Positions 8,705 to 18,319 of a DNA stretch of 20,764 bases are shown here, piece after piece. Position 1 is the stretch's first letter. Every line of letters begins with the position of its first letter. The notes under the pieces were generated by a model that ran no database searches, was not told where the DNA came from, and saw only the letters and a list, made by a program, of their open reading frames with translations. Where the stretch lies: contig JAYMSP010003176.1 in NCBI GenBank assembly GCA_036897095.1, positions 1 to 20,764 on the forward strand. Reading direction: 5' to 3'. This DNA is from Plantago elongata (lineage: Eukaryota; Streptophyta; Magnoliopsida; Lamiales; Plantaginaceae). The translations under genes and the position numbers were made by a program.

Positions 8705-11090
8705 ATGAGCAACTGTAATGATGATAGTCAACATCAATCGGAGGGTATGTCGTATGAACATTATGGGTCGGAGGATTCATTGTTAGGGTCTGGTGATTCT
8801 GATTCCGAAACTGAGGTGGTTGAGTCATCCCGAGTTGTGAACACGTCCAAGGGACCATTTCCATGGGAGACATCATAATTCCGGCAGACTTGTCGGGAAG
8901 CCTCGGGAGTTCCTACCGTACCCCGGTAAGTAATGTCTTGAAGTTTACAGAGTTGCCAATGAGCCTGTGGTTAAGCGGTTGAACATTGGGGGTCGGGATA
9001 CTGCTCGACAACGCCGAGCACTGATGAGCCGGAGGCTAAAGATGTTGGAGGTGACGTCGAAGCCGGAGATCTTCCTGAGGTGCAGCTGGTGAAGGATGGA
9101 CAAGTTCCTGGTGCAAGGACCACAAATGTAAAGGAGCTCCGGGAAGTCCTATCGGGGATTTAAATCCCGAGGCCGAGCTGAATGAAGATGGTATTCTCCC
9201 CATTTGTGCTTCCAACATCACAAGGGAAGATTTGGCAAAGTTGCGTTTTGAGTTCACGATTCCCTCATACATAGAGCTCCGCATACCTAGTGCGTACCAG
9301 ACCCTGTACAATCCTTCGAAGGGTTTTGTGTCGGTTTTTGTAGCCCAAGTCGAAGCTGGGTGGAGATTGTCCATCCATCCTTCATTGCAGAGGATTCTTC
9401 GAGAAATGGCTTTGTGTCCAACCCAAATTTCTGTCAATGGATTGGCAACGATGGTGTGTTGGGCGGTAGTGATGAAGAATCAGAGTGTAGAGTGGAATGT
9501 AGTAAATTTCCTTCGGTGTTTCAAAATTGCTTGCTGCCCGGGTGACACTCATTTATATTATTTCTCGGCTCGAAAGGGTTTCAAGTTTCTGCACGATATA
9601 TGGTTTCTTCCCGGGGCTTAGACTGGTGGCCCAAGTACTTTTACTTCCGAGACACTAATCCTAATAGGGAGATGGTTGTTCCTTTGAAGTTCTTCAAAGG
9701 TGAACAACCCAAGTCAGTGAAGCTCGAGAGAAAAAAAATAGCCGCCCGAGCTGGTTTAGGAATCTGGAAGATTTAGAATCTTCTCATTATTTTTTCCCAT
9801 ATGTATTGGTAAATCAACCGTTGTCCTATTTGGCTAAGTTAACCTTGGAGGAGGTTTATACAAATAATAAGTCCTTGGGTGAGGATACTCGATAGGGTGT
9901 ATCTATTTTAGGGTCGGTTGTTGTCCGAGATATGTCTGGACTTATCTTGCTTTTGGTTCTACATGTTACTGAATGTCGAGGGGTAAACGATGAACTATGG
10001 GCGATGACTTCGGGAAGGAGCAACAAGTCGGTGGTGAGGCTACCCATCACTCTGCCTGTCAACATTGCCAGCCATTTGGAGCCCGGTGGTGTTCAGAACC
10101 AGGTTGGGTTTTGGCCAGGGTTCAGCTATCCGAGCTACTCCCCATGCCCCGGGAACGGGGAAGGGTAATATTTTGGGGGAAAATCCTACCCCTCGAAGAA
10201 GTCTTCAGAGCTTGGCTCGAAGAGAGAGTCGTCGTGGTACTGGTGTCAGTGTCCTTTCTAGGTTTGATGACCGACCTCGGCGTGTGGATTCTTCTGGTGG
10301 GTCGGATGCTCATGATAGAGCCGTGGGGAAGAGGCCCCTAGAAGACCCTGAGGAGACGACGTGTGGCCCTCGTAACAGGACGGTTACGTATGATCCGACT
10401 GCCCCTTGGGGTTTTTCCAAGGAAGAAGAGTCCCGGGTAATGTCGATGCTAGGCAGAGGATGAGAGAGGCTCTGATTGTCGAGGCAAAGTCCACCCAGCT
10501 CCTAGTTGTTGCCAACTTTCTAAAATTCCAGGCTTTCGGCTTCACTAAGATGCAAGTGAAGTCGGCAACCAAGGAAGAGGCATTTCAGCATTGTATTGCA
10601 CAACTGAAGTGGGCAGGACTCCTTGATGCCGAGGTAGAGCCAACGTCGGCCCAGATTGACCATCTAAAATATGGGAAAATGGGGTCCTTGACAGCGGATG
10701 TTGATAGTGCCGCTTTGGTCTTGGACGAGTTCTGGCCTCTGATTGTCCCAACTTATATGAATGTTGAGGTGGTGTCCTTCTTCCCTAACTGGTTCCCCAA
10801 CGTCGTGCATGTCGATTATCTTCTTCCCGGGTCCTATTGTAGGATACGTGCGAAGGGATAATGACAATCCCTGTTCACCAAGTTGCTTCCGTCCCGACAT
10901 CTGTCTTAGAGGAGGCATCTGGGTCCTTCACATACTGTCGGAGATGAAGAGATGGTGGACGAGCTACCTCCAGGATTTGGGAAGGAGACCGAGGAGCAGC
11001 AAGATAAGGCATGGTCCTGGTGGACTGAAGGTCGGGTGCATGTGCCCGGTATATTTTGTGAATGTCGCACTTTTCTTTTCTGTTGAACAA
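8705..11090 (+). pseudogene. Antisense ORF of the Tat element with gypsy-type 'Transposase_28' domain, broken
   Basis: ATG 8705 opens a 57-codon acidic, serine-rich start (MSNCNDDSQHQSEGMSYE) that stops at 8876. The best conserved part is about 9190-9612, one frame containing GILPICASNITREDL, RIPSAYQTLYNP, EAGWRLSIHPSLQRIL and HLYYFSARKGFKFL. This is the pattern of the 'putative gypsy type transposon' domain PF04195. It continues after a one-base slip near 9613 (LDWWPKYFYFRD) and another near 9750 (WFRNLEDLESSHYFFPYVL). Basic and charged segments follow in two frames at 10190-10463 and 10450-10861. A last recognisable piece, DEEMVDELPPGFGKE, lies near 10950. Such accessory ORFs in antisense orientation between integrase and 3' LTR are known from Grande and Retand; their function is unclear. 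Several frameshifts mean no full-length product can be made here. The precise exon structure is uncertain. Confidence 0.6.
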
Positions 11091-11588
11091 TCTTTGGTTT
11101 TATTCGGACAAGGCTATCTCCCTCGGCCTATGTGAGGGAGTAATTTTTGCAGATTTGATTGTGATCTCCTCATCTCAAACCTTTCCTAGGTTTGTATGTA
11201 TTTTTGGATGGTGGGGGTGATTGATTGAAATATTTTTATCTAACCCTAATCGTTCTTCAGTATGTTTTTTGGCCGATATCTTGTGTTTCGACCTATGGAT
11301 GTCAGTGGCTTGGTGGGGCTCATAGCGACCACGTTAGTTTGGAGGCCCAATTTTGTCCTTTTGTGGCCAACTGTTCAAGCCTATATCCGAGGAAGTCGAA
11401 GAGTCACTTTTTGTTTATAAATTGATTCGATATTATCTTAACTTAACCATTTTTTGTTGAAGTAGTTTATCTTAGAATTGGAGCTTTTTACCCCGGAATT
11501 TCTAGGTAATCAACATTCTTCCTTTTCTTATAATCTTTGTCTTGTTTCTCTGTTTTTGAATTATTTTCCTCGTCCTTCTCCCTTTAGA
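11091..11588 (+). other. Spacer between the two antisense coding segments, with a putative 82-nt intron
   Basis: No coding sequence is recognised in 11,091-11,477. Near the start there is a short hairpin, CTCCCTC paired with GAGGGAG (about 11,117-11,141). GTAATCAAC (11506) to CCCTTTAG (11587) has the form of a short plant intron with a pyrimidine-rich 3' end, placed directly before ATG 11589, which suggests that the next small ORF is a spliced exon. Confidence 0.35.
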
Positions 11589-11933
11589 ATGAATGATGCA
11601 GCTCGGAAAGCCGCGCAAAAAGCTCGTTGGGCTCATTATCTCCTCAGGTTTGAAGAATACATTGAATCAGTCAGCCACTCTGAGCCTCGGGAGGATGACT
11701 ATAATCACTACGTGTTGTGTGGGTGTGGATACTAGAATCCACCTTTCTATTCTGGGAAGGGGACTGCTGATGACCCTGTCGATCTCGAACTTGAAGGTGG
11801 TTCACCACTTTGTCCTGGGATCATTCAAATGAGGGTGGATGAAAGGGCGCGAAAAAGAATTCGCCCGCAGTAGGAAGAAGCTCAAACTCGTCCGGGTGGA
11901 GCCGAGTCACAGGGCTCTAATTGTGTAGATTAA
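11589..11933 (+). pseudogene. Second small antisense coding segment of the Tat element, frameshifted
   Basis: ATG 11589 begins MNDAARKAAQKARWAHYLL and reads 48 codons to TAG 11733-11735. Immediately after, another frame reads FYSGKGTADDPVDLELEGG, passes a TAG near 11870 and ends NCVD-TAA at 11931-11933. The acidic and basic clusters and the continuity across the slip suggest one former exon of about 110 codons. I do not recognise a family. It lies between the Transposase_28-like segment and the tandem array, on the same strand, so it is either the last exon of that antisense gene or a second antisense gene. Confidence 0.4.
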
Positions 11934-12039
11934 GTATGTAATAGTCTGTTGTTCAATTTTCCCTGATGAAATGAAAATCTTTCGGCAGTATCTTTATTTA
12001 TTCTTTATTTGCCAGCCTCACCGATTTTCTCCATAGGTT

Positions 12040-12818
12040 GTTGAGTTGGGGTTTTATCCCGACTTATCAATGTCTAAGAACAATTGATTGAAAATGTAGA
12101 ATAATCACTAAGGATTTTCTCCAAACGTCCTTGGGTCGAGGGTTTATCCCGACTTATCAATGTTTTGAGAACAATTGATTAAAAAGGTAGAATAATCACT
12201 AAGGATTTTCTCCTAACGTCGTTGGATCGGGGATTTATCCCGACTTATCAATGTTTGAGGACAATTGATTAAAAAGGTAGAATAATCACTAAGGATTTTC
12301 TACTAACGTCGTTGGGTCGGAGGTTTGTCCCGACTTATCAATATTTGAGAACAATTGATCAAAATGGTAGAATAATCACTAAGAATTTTCTCCTAACGTC
12401 GTTGGGTCAGGGGTTTATCACGACTTTTCAATGTTTGAGAACAATTGATTAAAAAGATAGAATAATGACTAAGTTTTTTCTCCTAGCGTCGTTGGGTCGG
12501 GGGTTTATCCTGACTTATCAAACATCAATGTTTGAGAACAATTGATTAAAAAGGTAGAATAATCACTAAGGATTTTCTCCTAACGTCGTTGGGTCGGGGG
12601 TTTATCCCGACTTATCAATGTTTGAGAACAACTAATTAAAAAGGTAGAATAATCACTAAGGATTTTCTCCTAATGTCATTAGGTCGGAGGTTTATCCCGA
12701 CTTATCAATGTTTGAGAACAATTGGTTAAAAAGGTAGAATAATCACTAAGAATTTTCTCCTAACGTCGTTGGGTCGGGGGTTTATCCCGACTTATCAATG
12801 TTTGAGAACAATTGATTT
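12040..12818. repeat. Nine-copy tandem array of a 90-bp unit in the Tat 3' region
   Basis: Unit starts are at 12040, 12130, 12221, 12311, 12401, 12491, 12588, 12678 and 12768. Spacing is 90-91 bp except for 97 bp in the sixth unit, which has a small insertion (AACATCA). The ninth unit is partial (about 50 bp). Most units contain GTCGGG and CCCGAC separated by about 7 bases, forming a short hairpin, followed by CTTATCAATGTTTGAGAACA and an A-rich block. Neighbouring units are roughly 90-95% alike by eye. Arrays like this in the 3' untranslated region of Tat-lineage elements (for example Ogre) are known to seed satellite DNA. Confidence 0.93.
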
Positions 12819-12896
12819 ATACGTTTGAGCAATTATGACCGTATTTATTTGTATTCTCATTTCTTGAATTTCGGGCGGTAAATACGCCGATTCACA

Positions 12897-13009
12897 CACG
12901 TGGAGAAACGGAGCAATTATTTAGGAATAATTACTGTGTCTCTTCAAATTTTGATCGTCGAATGCTCTACACGTGGTTAGACCGTGGACATTTTTACCTC
13001 CTATAAATA
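12897..13009 (+). promoter_or_regulatory. Plus-strand promoter-like element: two G-boxes and a TATA box
   Basis: CACGTG occurs at 12897-12902 and 12970-12975, each within ACACGTGG. TATAAATA follows at 13002-13009, and downstream comes a C/T-rich leader. This G-box plus TATA pattern resembles the one in the Tat LTR. A transcript would run toward the integrase end, antisense to pol. It may be a remnant of a different LTR; no LTR boundaries can be fixed. Confidence 0.35.
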
Positions 13010-13223
13010 TGGATAGTAAAAAATGTCATTTTTGCTATCCCTTCTTCTCTTGATTCTAAAATTCCTTTCCTTCTTGAACTAACCGAGCCGTATAAAGTAT
13101 CAAGGTTGGTGATGTGATCTTTCTCGCCACATTTAGGGGGATTCTCCTTCTTTTAAATGTGACGAGGAGGTCACATATCGGATATTCATACTTTGCTCAA
13201 CAATCGATCGTCTTCGCAACTCT

Positions 13224-13530
13224 GCTCGGTGTTTTCGACTCTATGTATTTGCACCCACCATCTTTGATTCTATCCTTTTACTTAGGTAGTAACTTAGATG
13301 GTGATGTTTATAAATTAAGTCGTTGATTCCGACTGTTTGCTAAGATGTTCGTCGATAAAAGTATAGCCCGGACATAATCAACTTCCATTCAATTTTTGTC
13401 GGAGTTTCCGACTTCGTGCATTGGCTCCAACCATCTTTGGTCCTAGCCTCTCAATTTTAGGTGGTAACTTAGATGGTTGGGTGAACGCACTAGGTTGATG
13501 ACTCCGAATTCTCGTAGAGATCTTGAGTAA
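13224..13530. repeat. Diverged direct duplication, 173-bp offset
   Basis: Copy A (from about 13224) and copy B (from about 13397) share ACCATCTTTG at 13257 and 13430, AACTTAGATGGT about 35-40 bases later in each, and GTTGAT followed by TCCGA beyond that. Identity is roughly 65-75% by eye, so the duplication is old. Confidence 0.55.
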
Positions 13531-13833
13531 TTCTGTTTCTTTTTGTTATCGACACTTAACTAGATATTGCTTTCTCGGTGCAGGTACCCAAGAAGCTAAA
13601 GATGAGTTCAAAGCTCGGCGTTGACAACATAGCTTAGTTGATTTTGTATCGTTAATATGTAGTGATCTTGTCTTTTGTTATAAAATCTTCTGGTAGGGAT
13701 GAAACAACACTTGTACGAAAAATGTCGTGTTTTTATTGGCACGAACTGATAATAATACATTTTACAACTACTATGCATCGGTAATAATAAAGTACATTTT
13801 CATTCCTCAAGCATAATACTTCTGCAAATTCCT

Positions 13834-15100
13834 TTAATTCCAAGTTCGTTGGACCTCGGAGCCATCTAGTCCTTGTAGCTCGTAACTGCCATTTGCACTG
13901 GCTCGGATGATCTTGTAAGGACCATCCCAGCCCAGGTCGAACTTAATGGGGTTTTTGACACCATCTATCCTCTTGAGGACTAGATCTCCGATCTGAAAAC
14001 TCTTGGTATGCACGTGTTTATTGTAAGCCCTAGCCATCACATATTGATAGTTTAAAGTTCTGCTAGAGCATCACTTCTGAGATTTTCCAACATGTCGAGA
14101 TCATAGATCTAACTGTGATGATTATCCGAGGGAGAGTATCCCTGGTCCGCAGGTTCTCCATTGCAACCTCTACTGGGATCACGGCCTCCGAGCCGTATAC
14201 AAGGCTGAATGGGGTTTCTTGAGTCGAGTTACGGGAAGTTTTTCTATATCCCAAGAGAACTCCGTGTAATTCATCTACCCATGACTTCCGGGACTTCAAT
14301 CTTTTCTGTAGGCTAGAGATAATGGTTTTATTAGTAGCTTCAGTTTGTCCATTGGCTTGAGGATATTACACTGAGGAGAATCTATGTTTAATGTTTAATT
14401 CTTCTAACCAAGCTTTTAAGCGGTTTCCCGAGAATTGGCCCTCATTGTCTGTTACTAGAACTCTGGGTATACCGAACCTACATATGATGTTTCTCCAGAT
14501 GAAATTGATAACATCTTGGAAAAGTATTCAACAACTACAATGATGTGTGTTTTTTTTCCACACCCACACGTAATTTTCCAATGATATCCAAACCCTATTG
14601 ATCGAAAGGATAAGTGATCTTAGATGGTATCATGGGTCGATTTGGTTGGTGCGGGATGTTTGCATATTTCTGACATTTGTCACATCTGCAAGGGAATTCG
14701 GCAGAATCTTTCGCCATTGGAGGCCAGAAGTATCCTTGTTCGCCACCTTTTAAGCCAACGATCGTCCCTGTAGTGATTCCCACAACAACCTCTGTGTACC
14801 TCGGCTAGTACAATTTTTGCTTCTCTTAATCTGAGGCAACGTAATAGGGTCCCGTTGAATGATCGCTTCTAGAGGTCAGAGCCAATCATAGGGTAGCATG
14901 TAGCTCGGCATTGTAATTTCCTTGCCTCGATTTTATCAACCAGGATGATTCTCCGAGTTATATAATCCAATAGGCTCTGTCTCCAGTCTTCTCCTTGGTC
15001 TAGCACCAGTATGGCATGCTTGATGGATTCCTTAGAGATACAAGGTAATCTCGAAGTCATCAGTACCACCGTCCTTTGTGTCAATGGTTCCTGATGCCAA
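13834..15100 (-). pseudogene. Integrase of the Tat element, broken
   Basis: In order on the minus strand: a linker with DQGEDWRQSLLDYI; the zinc-binding region with VHRGCCGNH and CDKCQKYANIPHQP; the catalytic core with VVVEYFSK, VTDNEGQF and [14 protein letters not shown]; then a C-terminal module with GDLVLKRIDG, WDGPYKI and RTWN. The second acidic residue (D in VTDN) and the third (E in QTEA) are present. The first catalytic Asp is replaced by Glu (codon 14528-14530). There are several frame changes (within the zinc region, before VVVEYFSK and after ETS) and a stop just before YPQANGQ. The frame ends at 13834. Integrase would join the element's DNA copy to the genome; this copy cannot. Confidence 0.85.
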
Positions 15101-15640
15101 GGCCAATTTTTATAAAGTATCAGTTCGCTCATTCTGGTTGCGTGGAATTCGATTCAAAGTAAATTTCGAGAAGGACTTAACCGACTCTAGTAGTATCTCC
15201 AGGTATTTGATCATTGATGCCCCTTGGTTTGGAATTCTCCAGAGAATTGTGCTTCTACTAGCTGAGAGTCGGTATATGCATGCATTTTCTTAGCCAGTAC
15301 TGACTTGGCTAACTTTAACCCAATTAGCAATGCTTCGCACTCCACCTCATTGTTTGTGACACTGAAATCAAGTTTAACGGCGTATTCAAGCTCTGCTCCT
15401 TCGGGACTAAGAAACAATAATCCGACTCCGCTGGTGCTATGGCTGGAGGATCCATCTACATAGAGCTTCCAAGTATCATCTTCGACACATACAGTCCCAG
15501 AAGGAGGAACTCCTACCGGTGGTGGTGGTAGCTCGATGATTTCTAAAGGCTCGGTTACGCATATCTCTGAGAGAGTTTTTTCCTTTGGGCTGACAAGACC
15601 TTGTTCGGACAAACATGCCACAAGGAGGGTTAACTCAGGG
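15100..15640 (-). pseudogene. Second (archaeal-type) RNase H domain of the Tat element
   Basis: WKLYVDGSSSHSTSGVGLLF, ELEYAVKLDFSVTNNEVECE, ALLIGLKLAK and AYTDSQLV fit the additional RNase H that defines the Tat lineage, with the expected acidic residues: D in YVDGS, E in NNEVECEA, D in YTDSQ. The end of the domain (MIKYLEILLESV, RIPRNQNERTDTL) continues in another frame after a slip near 15215, then meets a stop. The domain lies between the normal RNase H and integrase. Confidence 0.85.
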
Positions 15641-16149
15641 CTTTCTTGTCGGGTTTTTCATGTATCTCTCAAAGGATAGGAAGCCAAGAAGTCGGCCAAG
15701 ACTTGAGCCTTCTTGGTTGTTGATGCCTGGTATTCAATATTCAGTTGTCCCAATTGAATTGCCCATTAGCCAGCTGGCCAGATTTTTTCTGCTTACCCAA
15801 GATTTGTTTTAATGGCTGATTTGTGAGGATGATTATTTCATATGAGATGAAATAAGGCTGGATACGTAATGCGGCATTAACCACACAAAGAGCATATTTT
15901 TCGATCTCAGAGTAATTCTTTTCGGCCGAGGTAAGAGCCTTACTCAAATAGTAAACCATCATATGTACGTCCTTGAGTATTCTAACCATGACCGAGCTAA
16001 CAGCCTCGGATAGATCGTGAGATAAAGGTACAAGGGTTCGCCTGGTTCCGTTATAGCTAACAACGGTGGATTGACCAGATACTTCTTCAGTTGTTCAAAG
16101 GCTTCTACAAAGGCGTCGGTCCATTCGAAGTTCTCTATTTTCCGCAAGG
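15641..16149 (-). pseudogene. RNase H domain (gypsy type) of the Tat element
   Basis: ENFEWTDAFVEAFEQLKKYL and PPLLAITEPGEPLYLYL are the thumb/connection to RNase H. After a frame change near 16025 comes SEAVSSVMVR, YYLSKALTSAEKNYSEIEKYA and IILTNQPLKQIL. A second slip near 15765 leads to INIEYQAS-like and KKAQVLADFLAS. The usual TDQPL is changed to TNQPL, so a catalytic-site aspartate is also altered here. Confidence 0.8.
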
Positions 16150-16915
16150 CTCTGAAGAAAGGCAGGCTCTTCTTGGCTGATCAGGATATGAATCTTCCCA
16201 GAGAAATAACTTTCCCGACCAACTTCCGTACTTCATTTAAGTTTCGTGGTTGTGGTAGATCCATTATAGCTTTAATCTTGTCAGGATTTGCTTCTATTCC
16301 ACACTCAGTTACCATGTACCCCAGAAACTTTCCACCTTTGACTCTGAAAGTACATTTCTATGGATTAAGCTTCATTCCATATTATCGGAATTTGGAGAAA
16401 CAATCCGACAAATGGGCAACATGGAGAATTTCTTCCTTGATTTTCACCAACATGTCGTTCACATATACTTCCATGATTTTTCCAGTCTCTTCTTTGAACA
16501 TGTGGTTAACCAGTCGTTGGTATGTTGCTCCTGCATTCCGTAATCCGAACGACATGACCTTGAAGCAGTACACTCCTCCGGCCATGACAAAGGAGGTCTT
16601 GATTACGTCTTCCTTCGCCATTTTGATCTGGTAGAACCCCTGGAAGGTATCCATAATGCTGAGCAGAGCGCATCCGACCGTCGAATCAACTAGGGTGTCA
16701 ATCCGAGGTAGAGGATAAGGATCCCTTGGACATAATTGGTTGAGGGTGGTAAAGTCGTTGCACATCCTCCATTTGCCCGGTGACTTTTGGACCAACACCA
16801 CATTGTAGATCCACTCTGAGTAATGAACTTCTCGAATGTGACCCACCTTAAGTAGGCGCTCCACCTCTCCTGTAATGATCTTATCCTATTCCAGTCCATG
16901 ATCCCTTTTCTCCTG
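16150..16915 (-). pseudogene. Reverse transcriptase of the Tat element, with nonsense codons and YVND active site
   Basis: The frame is the same as that of the protease upstream. Recognisable RT blocks are VGHIREVHYSEWIYNVVLV, KWRMCNDFTTLNQLCPRD, PLPRIDTLVD, LLSIMDTFQGFYQIKM, KTSFVMAGGVYCFKVMSFGL, RNAGATYQRLVNHMF and MEVYVNDMLV. The YVDD-type catalytic motif reads YVND (codon AAC, 16457-16459). In-frame stops occur at 16916-16918 (TGA), 16886-16888 (TAG), 16382-16384 (TAA), 16358-16360 (TAG) and 16181-16183 (TGA), with RT-like sequence on both sides of each. Continuity of frame across about 1.6 kb with only point nonsense changes suggests decay mainly by base substitution in this part. Confidence 0.88.
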
Positions 16916-17740
16916 TCAGATTGGCCTTATACTCGGATCCACATGGAGGTGATGAACCATCATCGCGGGAATTATTCCAGTTAGATCCTCGGTACCCCAT
17001 GCAAAAACATCCAAGTTGTCTTTCAGGAACTTGATCAGTTTAAGCTCAGACTCTTCCGTCATTCTAATGCCTATTCGAGTGATCTTGCTTGCATCCTCGA
17101 CAAACAAGTTGTACTTCCTTGGTCCGCAATCTGGTTTTATTCGATTTTCGCCCAAGAACCTTTTCTTCAGAGTCAATCCAGCTGGAGGGTCGGGAACGAC
17201 CTTATATTCTTGGATGCTACCCACGGTGTTAGTGATGGGGAAACACATCCTCTTCATTCCTCGGATAGGTGATACATCTTGGTTTGAGTACGCATTGTAG
17301 TGAGGTCGGGACATTCTTTTCCCTGAGAGGGTATAACACTCCCATGTTGGAGTCGGCAATTTCATCTTTAGATGGAAAGTCGATGGTATGGCTCTAAAGG
17401 CATTGATTCCCGGTCTTTCGAAGATGATGGTGTAATCAAAAATGGCATCGACCACCATGATCAATACTTGTTGAGTGACTCGGTAGGGATGTTGGCCCAT
17501 TGAGACAGCCAGATAGAGGCTTCCCAGGGGCCGTACTTCAGATCCTCTGAATCCTTGCAAGCTGGTGGTGACGCTTCGCAGTCCTACAGGCTTGAGTTTC
17601 ATCTTATCTAGAGTTTCTGTAAAGATGATGTTGGCAGAACTTCCGGTATCAATCAGTATCTTGGCCACGGTATAATTGGAAATATCCATTGATACCACTA
17701 GTGGTACGCCTGGATTGTTTACACTCCTTGACCGATGCAA
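16916..17740 (-). pseudogene. Aspartic protease and linker of the Tat polyprotein
   Basis: AKILIDTGSSANIIFTETLDKM is the retropepsin active-site region (DTGSS) in the form usual for Tat/Athila elements. It is followed by GFRGSEVRPLGSLYLAV, IFDYTIIFERPGINAFRAI and STFHLKMKLPT. The C-terminal part (EESELKLIKFLKDNLDVFAW and LTGIIPAMMVHHLHVDPSIR) is the linker that leads into reverse transcriptase. The frame is open for about 274 codons up to TGA at 16916-16918. The upstream end lacks a true start because this is an internal part of a polyprotein. Confidence 0.88.
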
Positions 17741-18319
17741 GGCGGTGGGGCTTTCGATCCTTCAAAGGAATTTTATTAAATCCTTTCTCGATTTGATTGA
17801 TGAGGTTTTTAGTCGACCGTTTGAGATTTTGAGCTATCACTTCCTGAGCTTTTCTACTGTCTCCTCCAGCCGGACCTCCAGTGATGGCACAAATCATTCC
17901 CTTACTTGGAGCATTTTCATAATCTTCCTGCCGGGATCGTCTCGATCATTTTTTCCACGGGAATTCTTCTCATGTCTAATGTCCTCTCTCACATGATTGA
18001 TGCTTAGGTTGTTCCTTACAACGGGAATGAATGTAATCACGCCGCAAGATATAATCCTTTAGGTACCCCATTTCAATCAACCTTTCAGTCTCGTTCTTTA
18101 AATCCACACAATATTTAGTATGATGCCCAGATTATTTGTGAAATCTACAGTATTGATTTGAATTCTTCGACTGCCGGCCTTTTTTAAACTTCTTAGGCCA
18201 TTGGATACCATAGTTCTTGTTCTCGATGGCCGCCAACACATCAGTCCTCAGAACATTCAAAATATAATAATTTGCATATCTTTTTGGGCTCCGATGCCGA
18301 GATTCTAGGCCTCGAAAAG
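17741..18319 (-). pseudogene. C-terminal gag remnant of the Tat element, cut by an LTR insertion
   Basis: The minus strand reads YYILNVLRTDVLAAIENKNY, then QYCRFHK, a TAA stop (18132-18134), then GHHTKYCVDLKNETERLIEM and GYLKDY. This matches the C-terminal gag zinc-knuckle region of Tat elements (YCRFHK..GH.T..C..LK..IE.LI..G.L). Further on, in another frame, GMICAITGGPAGGDSRKA is the conserved gag/protease junction motif. The gag frame stays open up to 18319 and is then replaced by LTR sequence. Confidence 0.8.

Larger units (their letters stand above)
12819..13833. other. Tat 3' region between the tandem array and the end of integrase
   Basis: No ORF belonging to the element is seen. It holds a plus-strand promoter-like arrangement (12897-13009) and a diverged direct duplication (13224-13530), listed separately. 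On the minus strand this is the sequence just 3' of the integrase stop codon. Confidence 0.55.
7404..18319 (-). mobile_element. Decayed Ty3/gypsy retrotransposon of the Tat lineage (Retand/Grande-like), 5' end missing
   Basis: On the minus strand the order is gag, protease, reverse transcriptase, RNase H, a second archaeal-type RNase H, integrase, long 3' region, LTR. The dual RNase H, the absence of a chromodomain, and a long 3' region with an antisense ORF and tandem repeats are hallmarks of the Tat lineage. The coding region carries several nonsense codons and frameshifts and altered catalytic residues, so it is dead. The gag reading frame stops being gag at 18319, exactly where TGTAAGG of another LTR begins, so the 5' part was separated by a nested insertion and should resume beyond the window. 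The left end at 7404 is inferred from an LTR terminus candidate, with ACATT (7399-7403) as the predicted target duplication. Confidence 0.85.

Noticed and set aside
12040-12818. Regularly spaced repeats considered as a CRISPR array
   Set aside because: The units are tandem and similar over their whole 90 bp, without unique spacers, and the genome is a plant's.
16071-16634. 187-codon open frame on the plus strand
   Set aside because: It is the antisense shadow of reverse transcriptase and RNase H; the minus strand carries the recognisable domains.
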